NCBI GenBank assembly: GCA_017432825.1
Contig: JAFRIJ010000007.1
Span: 21,575 to 85,574, forward strand
DNA from: Bacilli bacterium
GTDB lineage: Bacteria; Bacillota_I; Bacilli_A; RF39; UBA660
Length of the DNA stretch: 64,000 bases
Reading direction: 5' to 3'
The translations under genes were made by a program, and so were the position numbers. Below, piece by piece: positions 46,378-55,128 of the stretch (position 1 is the stretch's first letter; each line of letters begins with the position of its first letter). Under the pieces are notes generated by a model. The model ran no database searches, was not told the origin of the DNA, and saw only the letters and a program-made list of their open reading frames with translations.

Positions 46378-46971
46378 TTAATTATTTTTAATAATACTAA
46401 TATACTTATTAACATTATATGCCCACGTAGGATTTTCAGCATATTTAGGATTCATTAAATCAGCATTAGTAAGACCATATGCTACATAATTCTTAGAAAT
46501 ATTATCAATAAAAGCCATAATACCATTATCTAAAGTACTAAAACTAGCAAATCCATTACAACCATTACCAATCATACCACCAACATTATTACATCTCTTA
46601 ACTAATCTACTACAACCCCACTTACAACCTGTTTCTAATAAAGATATAGCAACCGCTAAATAAGGATCAACACCTCTTTCTAAAGAATAACTAGCATATA
46701 AATAACCCTTACCACTCAAATCATCATATAAATTTCTATTTAATTTATCCACAAGTTCTTCCATAGTAAGATTATCATATACCTCTTCTCTAACAACAAT
46801 CTCATTTTTATCATTAAGAACAACCATATCATCACTAGTAAAAAAATCACTAATTTCAATAGTTTTATTATAAATATCAGCACTGTAATAAAAATCATTA
46901 TTAATAAAAGTAACTATAACAAATAAAAATATAGTAACAATTATTATAAATTTAAATTTAAAATTAAACAT
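46378..46971 (-). CDS. Membrane-anchored lysozyme-like (glucosaminidase-type) protein
   Basis: Start at the ATG at 46971, which has GGAGGAAA upstream, giving 197 residues. One N-terminal membrane helix is followed by a lysozyme-fold domain: RGVDPYLAVAISLLETGCKWG with a likely catalytic Glu, two Cys-rich turns (CKWGC, KRCNN), and NPKYAENPTWAYNVNKYI at the end, typical of GH73/SLT-like cell wall hydrolases. It probably cleaves peptidoglycan during growth or sporulation. The exact bond specificity cannot be assigned. Confidence 0.75.
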   Translation of the reverse strand: MFNFKFKFIIIVTIFLFVIVTFINNDFYYSADIYNKTIEISDFFTSDDMVVLNDKNEIVVREEVYDNLTMEELVDKLNRNLYDDLSGKGYLYASYSLERGVDPYLAVAISLLETGCKWGCSRLVKRCNNVGGMIGNGCNGFASFSTLDNGIMAFIDNISKNYVAYGLTNADLMNPKYAENPTWAYNVNKYISIIKNN

Positions 46972-47064
46972 AATTTCCTCCAAAAAATTAGAAACTATAC
47001 TATCATAATATAAAATATTTGTCAATTTACTAGATTAATGATAAAATTAACAAGAGGTGATATT

Positions 47065-47991
47065 ATGTTTAAATACTCTTTAGATAACAAAAGATATCAT
47101 ACACTTAATTACCATATGAAAGAAAAATACAAAAATAAAGTAGTAAAAATAAGTTTAAATGCAGGATTTACCTGCCCTAATATAGATGGAACAAAAGGAT
47201 ATGGTGGTTGTATATATTGCTCCAAATTAGGAAGTGGAGACTTTGGAGGAGATAAAACAAAACCACTAACAGAACAATTTAACGACATAAAAAAAATAAT
47301 AGACAAAAAATGGCCCAATAGCAAGTATATTGCATATTTCCAAGCAAGAACTAATACCTATGCTCCCTTAAATATACTAAAAGAAAAATATGAAAGTGTT
47401 TTAAAAATAAAAGACGTAATAGGAATATCTATTGCTACAAGAGCAGATGCCATAACAGATGAATGTTTAGAGTATTTAGAAGAACTAAATAAAAGAACAA
47501 ATCTAACTATAGAATTAGGATTACAAACAATACACGAAAATACAGCTAAATTAATAAATAGATGTCACAACCTAAAAGAATTTGAAAATACATATAAAAA
47601 ATTAAAAGAAAGAAATATAGAAACAGTAATACATATAATAAATGGATTACCATATGAAACAGAAGAAATGATGTTAGAAACAGTAAAATACTTAAATAAA
47701 TTAGAAATAGATGGAATAAAAATACACATGTTAAATATAATAAAAGATACACCACTACAAGAATTATATAAAAAAGAAAAATTTCATATATTAACAAAAG
47801 AAGAATATATAGATATTGTAATTAAACAATTAGAATTATTAAATCCCAAAATAGTAATACACAGAATTACATCAGATCCTAATCCAAAAGAATTAATTGA
47901 ACCAAATTGGCTAATAAAAAAATTCTGTGTACTAAATGATATAGATAAAGAAATGGTAAAAAGAAATACATATCAAGGAAAAAAAATATAG
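47065..47991 (+). CDS. Radical SAM protein of the YhcC/YtqA (TIGR01212) family
   Basis: The ATG at 47065, with AGAGGTGATATT upstream, gives 308 residues. The cluster motif is C-x11-C-x2-C in CPNIDGTKGYGGCIYC, typical of this family, followed by a radical SAM barrel with ELGLQTIHENT and GLPYETEEMM. Family members are annotated from context as tRNA- or Elp3-like enzymes, but the reaction is not settled. A strong terminator overlaps its stop. Confidence 0.9.
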   Translation: MFKYSLDNKRYHTLNYHMKEKYKNKVVKISLNAGFTCPNIDGTKGYGGCIYCSKLGSGDFGGDKTKPLTEQFNDIKKIIDKKWPNSKYIAYFQARTNTYAPLNILKEKYESVLKIKDVIGISIATRADAITDECLEYLEELNKRTNLTIELGLQTIHENTAKLINRCHNLKEFENTYKKLKERNIETVIHIINGLPYETEEMMLETVKYLNKLEIDGIKIHMLNIIKDTPLQELYKKEKFHILTKEEYIDIVIKQLELLNPKIVIHRITSDPNPKELIEPNWLIKKFCVLNDIDKEMVKRNTYQGKKI

Positions 47992-48012
47992 GAATAATTC
48001 CTATATTTTTTT
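47985..48012. terminator. Terminator between radical SAM gene and TasA-like gene
   Basis: Arms AATATAGGAAT and ATTCCTATATT with no more than one loop base, followed by T7 on the plus strand; also usable from the minus strand. Confidence 0.8.
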
Positions 48013-48013
48013 A

Positions 48014-48763
48014 TTAATCAAAACTAGCCTTAATCTCATTTCCAGCTGCCGAAACAAAAGTAGCCATACCAGTATATACAATTCTAGAACCTTGAATAAA
48101 ATCCTGATTAGTACCATCATCATAAATCCATATCATAAGATAAAAATCAACATCAGCGCCAGCATCTCCCCCAATTTTTTCATTACTTACAAATAAACAA
48201 TCATAATCATCAGTCTGATTTAAACTAGATAAATTATCTGACCCAAGCTTACCACTCTTAATATGTTCACTCATATCAAAATTAACATCTAACATCTCTT
48301 GTTTAGTATAACTAGTTCTAAAAATATGATCAGTAACTTCTTCATTAGTATCAGGATCAGTATAAGTATAATCATAAGGATATACTCTAGTAAACCTAGT
48401 CTCAATACCAGGAAGAGTATCAGTAGTAATATAGCCATCAACAAACATAGTATTATCTACATCACCATGTATAGTTATTTTATAAATCTGACAACCTACA
48501 CTACCTCTATCATCATAACACATCTGCTCAGCAGCATAAGGAGCTTCAGTATTTCTCATAGGAATTAAACCAAAAGTCATATCTAAAGAAGTAACTTTTG
48601 TTACAGATAATCCAAATGAAGAGGTTTCGCTATAACCAACAACACTCTCATTATCATTAGCACTAGCAGTAAAAAAAGCAAAAGTAGCACCAACAATAAC
48701 TACAGATAATGCCAAACAAGTAACTAAAACATAAAACATTTTCTTATCAAAATTATTTTTCAC
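48014..48763 (-). CDS. TasA/camelysin-like secreted protein, copy 3
   Basis: The 249-residue protein starts with GTG (AGGTGATAAT upstream). Its N-terminal helix ends in VVIVGATFAFFTASAND, the SipW-type signal found on TasA, camelysin and related secreted proteins. It keeps the pair Cys82 and Cys91 (CYDDRGSVGC followed by QIYK), the same spacing as in the two neighbours, and a beta-rich body with FVDGYITT. Probably secreted and possibly fibre-forming; that is inference. More divergent than the other two copies. No SipW signal peptidase gene is in the window. Confidence 0.75.
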   Translation of the reverse strand: MKNNFDKKMFYVLVTCLALSVVIVGATFAFFTASANDNESVVGYSETSSFGLSVTKVTSLDMTFGLIPMRNTEAPYAAEQMCYDDRGSVGCQIYKITIHGDVDNTMFVDGYITTDTLPGIETRFTRVYPYDYTYTDPDTNEEVTDHIFRTSYTKQEMLDVNFDMSEHIKSGKLGSDNLSSLNQTDDYDCLFVSNEKIGGDAGADVDFYLMIWIYDDGTNQDFIQGSRIVYTGMATFVSAAGNEIKASFD

Positions 48764-48786
48764 ATTATCACCTATTATCTATAAAA

Positions 48787-48815
48787 ATTATATCAAAGAC
48801 ACAAAAAAAAAGCAA
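48787..48815 (-). promoter_or_regulatory. Promoter of TasA-like copy 3
   Basis: Minus-strand TTGCTT and TATAAT with a 17-base spacer. The -35 box lies within the stem of the terminator of the upstream gene. Confidence 0.65.
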
Positions 48816-48829
48816 TATAATTATTGCTT
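48801..48829 (-). terminator. Terminator of TasA-like copy 2
   Basis: Arms AAGCAATA and TATTGCTT with an ATTA loop, followed on the minus strand by T9. It overlaps the promoter of the next gene. Confidence 0.75.
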
Positions 48830-48844
48830 TTTAAAATCAAATGT

Positions 48845-49846
48845 TTAAGCTTGAGAATTAACTTTAGTAATACCACTAAATGTAGCTGATACTTCGCCAC
48901 CTTGACCAGACATGAAAGTTACTAAACCACCAAAGAAGTTTTCTTCAGTAGGATTTCCTTCACCAGCAACAGGGTTTTGTGATTGACCATTTTCATGTAA
49001 CCAAACAACAAAGTATAAAACCTTAGATTGATTAACAGGAACTAATAAATTAAATACTAAAGCATCTTCAAGTTCAGTTCTATTATAATTATGTTCATTA
49101 CCACCAGATACTTGACCTTTAGAACTAATTCTAATATAGTTTTTACCAATATAATCCATTGTATTACCATTAATAGTAGCTCCATCAGCAGTTACAATAG
49201 TAGTTGAGTCCATATAGCCACTTGTAGTACCATTAACAATAAACGCTTTATTTAATCCATCAGAAGCGCCTTCACCAATAACAGTTACAGGAACAGCAGT
49301 AGATGATCCTAAATCAGCAAAATCGGTAGTACCAGTAGAATAAGCTAGATGTCCACTTTCAGGACTAGTAGTTTTAAATACTTGTGCCCATCTCATAACA
49401 GTTGGATTACTAGTTACATCTGAAGAAGCAGTAGCTGTAGCAAGGCCACCGTTTAAAGTAACATATCCATCTAAGAATAATGCAGCAGATGATGTATTTG
49501 TAACTGTTACTTTATATATTTGACATACTGAGTTACCATTATCGTCTACACATGCAGCTTTGTTAGAACCTGTTCCACCAGGTAATCCACCTAAATTAAC
49601 TGCAGACTCTACCATTGAATTAGACATTGGTATTAATCCACCATTAGTTTGGTCTGTTGTTTCTTCCCTTTCTACTCTTAATCCGAATGAAACTGATGCA
49701 GCATTACCAGTAATTTCATTACCATTACTTGATACTGTTGCAGTAAAGTATGCAAATGTAGCACCAATTATTGCAACTACTAACGTAGCAACACCAATTA
49801 CACCGTAAAATATTCCCCTTCCATCTCTATGATTTTCATTCTTCAT
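48845..49846 (-). CDS. TasA/camelysin-like secreted protein, copy 2
   Basis: A 333-residue secreted protein whose N-terminal 56 residues are nearly identical to copy 1 (GIFYGVIGVATLVVAIIGAT then FAYFTATVSSNGNEITG). The body is Ala/Gly/Thr/Ser-rich with beta character, has Cys99 and Cys108 (CVDDNGNSVC, then QIYK) and ends FMSGQGGEVSATFSG. A strong AAGGAGG site and near-consensus promoter, plus codons richer in G and C than neighbours, suggest high expression. Role as surface filament or matrix protein is inferred from the SipW-type signal. Confidence 0.8.
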   Translation of the reverse strand: MKNENHRDGRGIFYGVIGVATLVVAIIGATFAYFTATVSSNGNEITGNAASVSFGLRVEREETTDQTNGGLIPMSNSMVESAVNLGGLPGGTGSNKAACVDDNGNSVCQIYKVTVTNTSSAALFLDGYVTLNGGLATATASSDVTSNPTVMRWAQVFKTTSPESGHLAYSTGTTDFADLGSSTAVPVTVIGEGASDGLNKAFIVNGTTSGYMDSTTIVTADGATINGNTMDYIGKNYIRISSKGQVSGGNEHNYNRTELEDALVFNLLVPVNQSKVLYFVVWLHENGQSQNPVAGEGNPTEENFFGGLVTFMSGQGGEVSATFSGITKVNSQA

Positions 49847-49874
49847 TTTCTATCTTGTCCTCCTTACTATAACA

Positions 49875-49903
49875 AGTATAACAAAAGATAAAACAAAAAT
49901 CAA
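49875..49903 (-). promoter_or_regulatory. Promoter of TasA-like copy 2
   Basis: Minus-strand TTGATT and TATACT with a 17-base spacer, followed by the leader TTATAGTAAGGAGGACAAGAT shared with copy 1 apart from small changes. Confidence 0.75.
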
Positions 49904-49917
49904 TAATTTTTTTACAT

Positions 49918-49950
49918 AAAAAAAAATTATTTCAATTAAGAAATAATTTT
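49918..49950 (-). terminator. Terminator of TasA-like copy 1
   Basis: Arms AAAATTATTTC and GAAATAATTTT with a 6-base loop, followed by Ts on the minus strand. Confidence 0.8.
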
Positions 49951-49964
49951 TAATTAATATTATA

Positions 49965-50960
49965 TTACGCACCTTGAGATGAAGTCTTTGCAACACCACT
50001 AAATGTAGCTGATACTTCGCCACCTTGACCAGACATAAATGTAACAAGTCCGCCGAAGAATCCATTACCAGCTTCAGCAGTAGCAGGATTTTGAGAAGTT
50101 CCAGTTTCATGTAGCCATACTACAAAATACAAATCTTTATATGTACCAACAGGTACTAATAAATCAAATACTAAAGCGTCAGCATATTGAGTTCTTGTAT
50201 AAGTATGATCAGTTCCAGTTTTAGCATCAGCACTACCATTTGCACTAGTTCTAATATAGTTACCAACAATTGCTGGAACTTGGCTACCATTAATAGTAGC
50301 TCCTGTAGCACTGTAAATACTTGCTGTAGTTTTATTAGCTGTTCCATCAGTATATATTTCTGGTAAGTTATGACCATTACCGCTAGCATCATTACCAATA
50401 GCAGCAATAGCAATTGTATTTGTAGCTCCTAAAACAGTTTTAAAATCAGTGGTTCCAGTAGAATAACCAGTTGTTCCAGCATCTTGGAATACTTGTGCCC
50501 ATCTCATAACCGTTGGATTATTAGCAACATCAGTAGAAGCAGCATCAGTAGCAAGTCCACCATGTAAGCTAACATATCCATCTAAGAATAATGCTGCAGA
50601 TGATGTATTAGTAACTCTTACTTTATATATTTGACATACTGAGTTACCGTTATCATCAACACAAGCAACATTGTTAGCTCCAGCACCTACAGATGGCTTT
50701 CCACCACCAAATACAGCACTTTGAACCATTGAGTTAGACATTGGTATTAATCCACCATTAGTCTGATCTGTTGTTTCAGCTCTCGTAACAGTTAATCCAA
50801 ATGAAACAGATGCAGCATTACCAGTAATTTCATTACCATTACTTGATACTGTTGCAGTAAAGTATGCAAATGTAGCACCAATAATAGCAACTACCAATGT
50901 AGCGACACCAATTACACCGTAAAATATTCCCCTTCCATTTTTATTTCTTTCATTATCCAT
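49965..50960 (-). CDS. TasA/camelysin-like secreted protein, copy 1
   Basis: A 331-residue paralogue of the next gene, with the same SipW-type N-terminus, the Cys100/Cys109 pair in CVDDNGNSVC, SSAALFLDGYV in the middle and FMSGQGGEVSATFSG near the end. The variable parts lie at about residues 83-97 and 135-235, as expected for exposed loops. It has its own promoter and terminator, so each copy is an independent transcript. Family role in TasA/camelysin proteins: extracellular fibres or surface proteins; here inferred only. Confidence 0.8.
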   Translation of the reverse strand: MDNERNKNGRGIFYGVIGVATLVVAIIGATFAYFTATVSSNGNEITGNAASVSFGLTVTRAETTDQTNGGLIPMSNSMVQSAVFGGGKPSVGAGANNVACVDDNGNSVCQIYKVRVTNTSSAALFLDGYVSLHGGLATDAASTDVANNPTVMRWAQVFQDAGTTGYSTGTTDFKTVLGATNTIAIAAIGNDASGNGHNLPEIYTDGTANKTTASIYSATGATINGSQVPAIVGNYIRTSANGSADAKTGTDHTYTRTQYADALVFDLLVPVGTYKDLYFVVWLHETGTSQNPATAEAGNGFFGGLVTFMSGQGGEVSATFSGVAKTSSQGA

Positions 50961-50987
50961 TTTTATCTTGTCCTCCTTACTATAAAA

Positions 50988-51016
50988 AGTATAACAAATA
51001 TATTTACAAAAAGCAA
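50988..51016 (-). promoter_or_regulatory. Promoter of TasA-like copy 1
   Basis: Minus-strand TTGCTT and TATACT with a 17-base spacer, followed by a leader almost identical to that of copy 2, including AAGGAGGACAAGAT. Confidence 0.75.
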
Positions 51017-51043
51017 TAATTTTTTTTACATTTTTTTAACATT

Positions 51044-52363
51044 TTAATTAATATAAAAAGTTAAATCATTTGAACTATAAATAGATAAATAATTATTAAT
51101 AACATATTGAGTAATTACTCTACTAGTCTGATTAAAGTCTTTTATTACCTCATCACTTCTAACAATAATCAAACATTTATTTGAAGAGCAATATTCTTTA
51201 ACCTCACTAACATACCTATTATCACCATCATATCCCATATTACCATCATTAATTAAGTCATACTTATTTACTGGAATATCATATTCTAATTTATAAATAT
51301 ATGCATTACTAGAAAAAAAATACAATCTATAATTACTATATTTATCTAAATATTCTTTTACCATATCAAATTTATAATCCGTATATATAGGTAATCTTTT
51401 CTCATAAAGAAAACTACTACTATCCATACACCTATTGTTAATATCTCTCATATAACCAGGAATAATTTTTAAATAAAACCCAACTAAAAAGAAAATAATA
51501 AAAACCTCAAATATATATTTAATAATTCTATTCTTAGTATTAACAAAAAAATAAAATAAAACAGGCATAAAAGCAAGAAACAAATGAATTATTTCAAATA
51601 TAGGAATCATAACTATTTGAAATAATAACACATACATAGCAATTCTATCTCTAGTTTTAATATAAGTATATATTAAATATATAAAAACGAATAATTCAAC
51701 AATTACTACCCACAAAGTACTATCATTACCATTATTAGAAAAATCAAACAAACCAAAAAAACAATAATTCATAAATTCCCAAAAACTATTATTAATTAAT
51801 AAATAAAGTAATGTAGAAAGAATTGCTACCAAATAAACACAAATAGTTTTCTTTTTATTTTTAGAAAAAACAATACTAGGAATAACTAAAACACCCAATG
51901 TTTGTTTTGATAAAAACATCAAGCTAATTATAATTGCTATTAAAATATCATTATCTTTATATTTATCATTATATAAAATATTTAAAAGAACAAAAAATAA
52001 CATTAAGCAAAAAATATTATATCCATTATGAGGAAAAACTATAGACATCAAAAAAATATATATAGTCCTATAACCTATCTTTTTATATACTAACATAATA
52101 CTAATACTTATTACAATTGAAATAATAAAATAATAAGTCATAAAATTATGTCCAACAATTCCAATAGGAATAGAAATAAGAATAGGCCATAAAGGCGGCA
52201 CAATCATATTAAAATCTTTATAAGGAACAAGACCTTTACTTATACTATATCCAAAGCCATAGTTCCATATTCCATCCTGATCCAAAGGCAAAAAGAAATA
52301 ACAATAACAAAAAATAACCACTACCAAAACCAAAAAAACAAAAAACTTATAATATTTTTTCAT
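51044..52363 (-). CDS. Multi-pass membrane protein, probable GT-C-type glycosyltransferase
   Basis: The 439-residue protein has about ten membrane helices and a C-terminal soluble domain. An early loop reads LPLDQDGIWNYGFGYSISKGLVPYKDF, with an acidic residue soon after helix 1, as in GT-C glycosyltransferases of the PMT/ArnT type that use lipid-linked sugars. The family is not certain. It follows tmk by two bases and is probably co-transcribed. Possible role: glycosylation of surface proteins, such as the TasA-like ones next door, which is speculative. Confidence 0.65.
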   Translation of the reverse strand: MKKYYKFFVFLVLVVVIFCYCYFFLPLDQDGIWNYGFGYSISKGLVPYKDFNMIVPPLWPILISIPIGIVGHNFMTYYFIISIVISISIMLVYKKIGYRTIYIFLMSIVFPHNGYNIFCLMLFFVLLNILYNDKYKDNDILIAIIISLMFLSKQTLGVLVIPSIVFSKNKKKTICVYLVAILSTLLYLLINNSFWEFMNYCFFGLFDFSNNGNDSTLWVVIVELFVFIYLIYTYIKTRDRIAMYVLLFQIVMIPIFEIIHLFLAFMPVLFYFFVNTKNRIIKYIFEVFIIFFLVGFYLKIIPGYMRDINNRCMDSSSFLYEKRLPIYTDYKFDMVKEYLDKYSNYRLYFFSSNAYIYKLEYDIPVNKYDLINDGNMGYDGDNRYVSEVKEYCSSNKCLIIVRSDEVIKDFNQTSRVITQYVINNYLSIYSSNDLTFYIN

Positions 52364-52365
52364 AA

Positions 52366-53073
52366 TTATTTTTTCTTAACTAAAAGCTCAACTTTAGAAT
52401 ATAATTCTTCATTTATACTTTTAATAGACCTTATCTTATTATCTGGAGCGCAATTAATAATATCAAATTTATATATCTCTGATAACTCAAAATAAGCATG
52501 CTCTGCATTAAGTAAATGTTCCTTACTCATCTCGTGCTGATCAGCGCTTTCCTTACGTTCCTTCTTTAATTCTACAGCAGCATCATAAGGAACATATAAA
52601 AAAATAACTTTATCTGGTTTAGGCATCTCTAATATTTCAAATTCCAATAATTCCATCTTCTTATAAAATTTATATCTCTCTTCCCCATTATTAATCTTTC
52701 CACCCTGATGAGCAAGATTAGAATAAATATATCTATCTAAAATAACATTAATACCATTATCTAAAAGTTCTATTATCTTATTACGATTATATCTCCTATC
52801 AGCAGCATAATATAAAGAAGAAGTAAGATAATCAACATTACTAGCTCCCTCATTAAATAATCCCTTTATATTATCCTTAAATAAATAATCGCAATACTCT
52901 TCCTTACCTAAATAACAAGTAGCAATTATTTGACCAGTAGGTGTATCATACATAGGAAAAGACAAATGTTTACTATTAATATTTAAACTATTTAATTTCT
53001 TTTCCAATAGCAAAGTTTGTGTTTCCTTACCAGAACAATCTGTACCCTCTATAACAATTAGTTTCCCTCTCAT
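52366..53073 (-). CDS. tmk: Thymidylate kinase
   Basis: Tmk phosphorylates dTMP to dTDP. The 235-residue protein has the P-loop EGTDCSGKETQ at residues 9-19, the DRYIYSNLAHQGG segment near 114-126 with the DRY motif, and a lid region with KKERKESADQHE. At 235 residues it is slightly longer than the usual 205-215. GGGAG lies eight bases before the ATG. Not linked to holB here. Confidence 0.92.
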   Translation of the reverse strand: MRGKLIVIEGTDCSGKETQTLLLEKKLNSLNINSKHLSFPMYDTPTGQIIATCYLGKEEYCDYLFKDNIKGLFNEGASNVDYLTSSLYYAADRRYNRNKIIELLDNGINVILDRYIYSNLAHQGGKINNGEERYKFYKKMELLEFEILEMPKPDKVIFLYVPYDAAVELKKERKESADQHEMSKEHLLNAEHAYFELSEIYKFDIINCAPDNKIRSIKSINEELYSKVELLVKKK

Positions 53074-53145
53074 AAATACTCCCTTCTAGAATATCATTAA
53101 CTATAAAAATAATATCATATAATAATTAATAATTGTTATTAATTA

Positions 53146-53163
53146 ACAAGTATGATAACTTGT
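53146..53163. promoter_or_regulatory. Palindrome overlapping a promoter -35 box
   Basis: ACAAGT-ATGATA-ACTTGT is a perfect 6-base inverted repeat that overlaps the -35 hexamer of the following promoter, so it could be a repressor site. TATGATA recurs just after it. Confidence 0.4.
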
Positions 53164-53188
53164 ATGATATTAAAAGAAATGTTATAAT
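53160..53188 (+). promoter_or_regulatory. Promoter of the PF06541-type membrane protein gene
   Basis: TTGTAT and TATAAT boxes with a 17-base spacer, 21 bases before the ATG. Confidence 0.65.
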
Positions 53189-53209
53189 TAAAAAGAAAGG
53201 TATGATTAT

Positions 53210-53929
53210 ATGTATACATTTTATAAATATTTTTTAATATTCTTTATCTACTCCATATTAGGATGGATAGCAGAATCTATATATTCAAGTATATTAGAAA
53301 AAAAATTAGTAGATAGAGGTTTCTTAATAGGACCTTACTGCCCCATATATGGAACAGGCGCTGTAATAGGAATAACATACTTAACACAATACAAAAATAA
53401 CCCCTTAACAATATTTATATTAGGAATAGTTATATCATGTATAATAGAATATATAACTAGCTATCTAATGGAAAAAATATTTAAAGCAAGATGGTGGGAT
53501 TATTCAAATCATAAATTTAATTTAAATGGAAGAATATGTGGAAAAAACGCTCTACTATTTGGAATATGTTCTCTATTAATAATATATATATGTAACCCAC
53601 CAATAGAATTAATACTATCCAGATTAAATAACCAAAATTTAAAATTAATATCTCTAATATCATTTATTATATTTATATCAGACGTAATAATATCGTACAA
53701 TATAATTAATAAACTAAAAATAAATTTAAATAAAATAGAAATAAATAAAGATTCTACATATGAAATAAAAGCACTAGTATTAGCAGCATTAAATACAAAT
53801 ATAAATGGTAAAATAAAGAAAAACACATTACAAAAAAGACTAATTAAAGCCTTCCCTACACTTGATATAAATAAATACATAAAGAAACAAAACGAAAGAA
53901 TATCAAACATAAAAAGGCTATTTAAATAG
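53210..53929 (+). CDS. Putative ABC-transporter type IV (CmpB-like, PF06541) membrane protein
   Basis: The 239-residue protein has about four membrane helices, with the family blocks GWIAESIYSSILEKKLVDRGFLIGPYCPIYG (residues 18-48 region) and MEKIFKARWWDYSNHKFNLNGRIC. These proteins are common in Firmicutes and were named from presumed transporter links, but their function is unknown. The C-terminal about 60 residues are basic and cytoplasmic. It uses its own promoter and is convergent with the DUF368 gene. Confidence 0.8.
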   Translation: MYTFYKYFLIFFIYSILGWIAESIYSSILEKKLVDRGFLIGPYCPIYGTGAVIGITYLTQYKNNPLTIFILGIVISCIIEYITSYLMEKIFKARWWDYSNHKFNLNGRICGKNALLFGICSLLIIYICNPPIELILSRLNNQNLKLISLISFIIFISDVIISYNIINKLKINLNKIEINKDSTYEIKALVLAALNTNINGKIKKNTLQKRLIKAFPTLDINKYIKKQNERISNIKRLFK

Positions 53930-53935
53930 TCTTTT
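53911..53935. terminator. Bidirectional terminator between convergent membrane protein genes
   Basis: AAGGCTATTT and AAATAGTCTT pair with one G-U, with A-run before and T6 after. Confidence 0.8.
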
Positions 53936-54745
53936 TTATATTCTTTTACCTATAATATATCCAACATAAATAAGTAAAAGACATATTATTAAAGAATACA
54001 TACTATATACACAAACAATAATCTTAAATATTAAAGATAAAACACTTGCAATACATATACCAACAATAAAAGAAAAAGTATATCCCCTATAATTATTAAA
54101 AAAATAATTAATAATATAAGTAACAATAAAAAGTCCTAATATTAAACCAATACCAAAAGAAATAATAAAATTTATATTACCTAAAAAATAATAATAATTA
54201 TATAAATTACTAAGAATATCTACATATATATTATATACACCCATAATCATAAGAAGTGCTGTAGAACTAACTCCCGGAATAACAGTACCTATAGCTTCAA
54301 CAAAACCACCTAAGAATAAATATAAATAACTTAGTATATTATTACGAATAACAAAAGTATTATTAAAACTAAGAAAAGATATAAATAACATAAAAATAAA
54401 AGAAATAATAAAAACAAAAAAACCCAAACAACTCTTATCCATATTTTTACTTATAGAAGGAATACCTCCTATTATTAATCCAACAAATAAAGAAGTAGTA
54501 TATAAATAATAATTATTAATAAAATAATTAATAACATTACTAAAACAAACAATACCAACTATTACTCCAATACCAAAATTAAGCAAAAAAATAGTATTAT
54601 CTTTAACATTATCAAAAAAATTACATATAGCCTTAATAGCCCTATCATAAATATTAAAACTAATCATAAGTATTGCCCCAGATAATCCTGGAATAACCTT
54701 AGCAATACCTACAATAATACCCTTTATAATTAACATAATATTCAT
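53936..54745 (-). CDS. DUF368 (PopT-type) polyprenyl-phosphate transporter
   Basis: The 269-residue protein has about eight membrane helices and the duplicated DUF368 motif KVIPGLSGAILM near residues 17-28 and GTVIPGVSSTALLM near 150-163. DUF368 proteins (PopT) recycle undecaprenyl phosphate across the membrane for cell-wall synthesis. The gene lies just downstream of the tRNA-Cys-derived repeats; a terminator separates it from them. No clear ribosome site is seen before the ATG. Confidence 0.88.
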   Translation of the reverse strand: MNIMLIIKGIIVGIAKVIPGLSGAILMISFNIYDRAIKAICNFFDNVKDNTIFLLNFGIGVIVGIVCFSNVINYFINNYYLYTTSLFVGLIIGGIPSISKNMDKSCLGFFVFIISFIFMLFISFLSFNNTFVIRNNILSYLYLFLGGFVEAIGTVIPGVSSTALLMIMGVYNIYVDILSNLYNYYYFLGNINFIISFGIGLILGLFIVTYIINYFFNNYRGYTFSFIVGICIASVLSLIFKIIVCVYSMYSLIICLLLIYVGYIIGKRI

Positions 54746-54760
54746 AATTAATTATATGTA

Positions 54761-54785
54761 AAAAAAAACAAACTATTATAGTTTG
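54761..54785 (-). terminator. Terminator linked to tRNA-Cys end copy 1
   Basis: CAAACTA and TAGTTTG with a short loop, followed on the minus strand by T8. Its stem lies 12 bases past the 17-base tRNA-Cys end repeat, the same spacing as for the other two copies. Confidence 0.85.
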
Positions 54786-54797
54786 CTTACATAACAA

Positions 54798-54814
54798 TTG
54801 GAGGGCCTAGTCGG
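54798..54814 (-). repeat. tRNA-Cys 3'-end direct repeat, copy 1 (att-like)
   Basis: TTGGAGGGCCTAGTCGG is an exact copy of the 3' end of the tRNA-Cys gene (CCA end, acceptor strand and part of the T-stem) without the rest of the tRNA. Together with copy 2 and the intact gene it marks the edges of two inserted segments. Confidence 0.9.
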
Positions 54815-55128
54815 TGAGTAATTTATGCTTTTTTTAAGCTTTCAACTACACTTAAACCCTTTAAAATCAACTAATTACTTTTTTAAACTTTTATAAAATT
54901 TAGTCATTTTTGCTTAAAACAAGATGTAAAAAAATAAATATTTGCTACATTTCATTTTATAGAAACACGATCATTTTATTAATTAAATTAAATGAAGAAA
55001 CTATTTCGTTCCTTAATTTTATTTTGACTATTTATTAAAATTACAATAATATCTATCATTCTTCTTTGTAAGTATTTAATAACCATTAGTTATTATGTTT
55101 AAAATTTTATATACCTTATAATTATTAT
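54815..55128. other. Cassette A right of repeat copy 1, non-coding
   Basis: A 314-base stretch with no supported frame. It is AT-rich without the C-over-G skew of its surroundings. The motif CAAGATGT at 54920-54927 recurs at 55933-55940 near the other end of the same cassette. No hairpin with a T-run is clear after the stop of the cassette gene. Confidence 0.6.

Noticed and set aside
48299..48568. Ser/Ile-rich plus-strand frame inside TasA-like copy 3
   Set aside because: Antisense to a gene with signal peptide, promoter and ribosome site.
48845..50960. Copies 1 and 2 of the TasA-like genes as an insertion sequence or phage module
   Set aside because: No transposase, terminal repeats or phage genes; similarity is limited to promoter, leader and coding parts, as in simple gene duplication.
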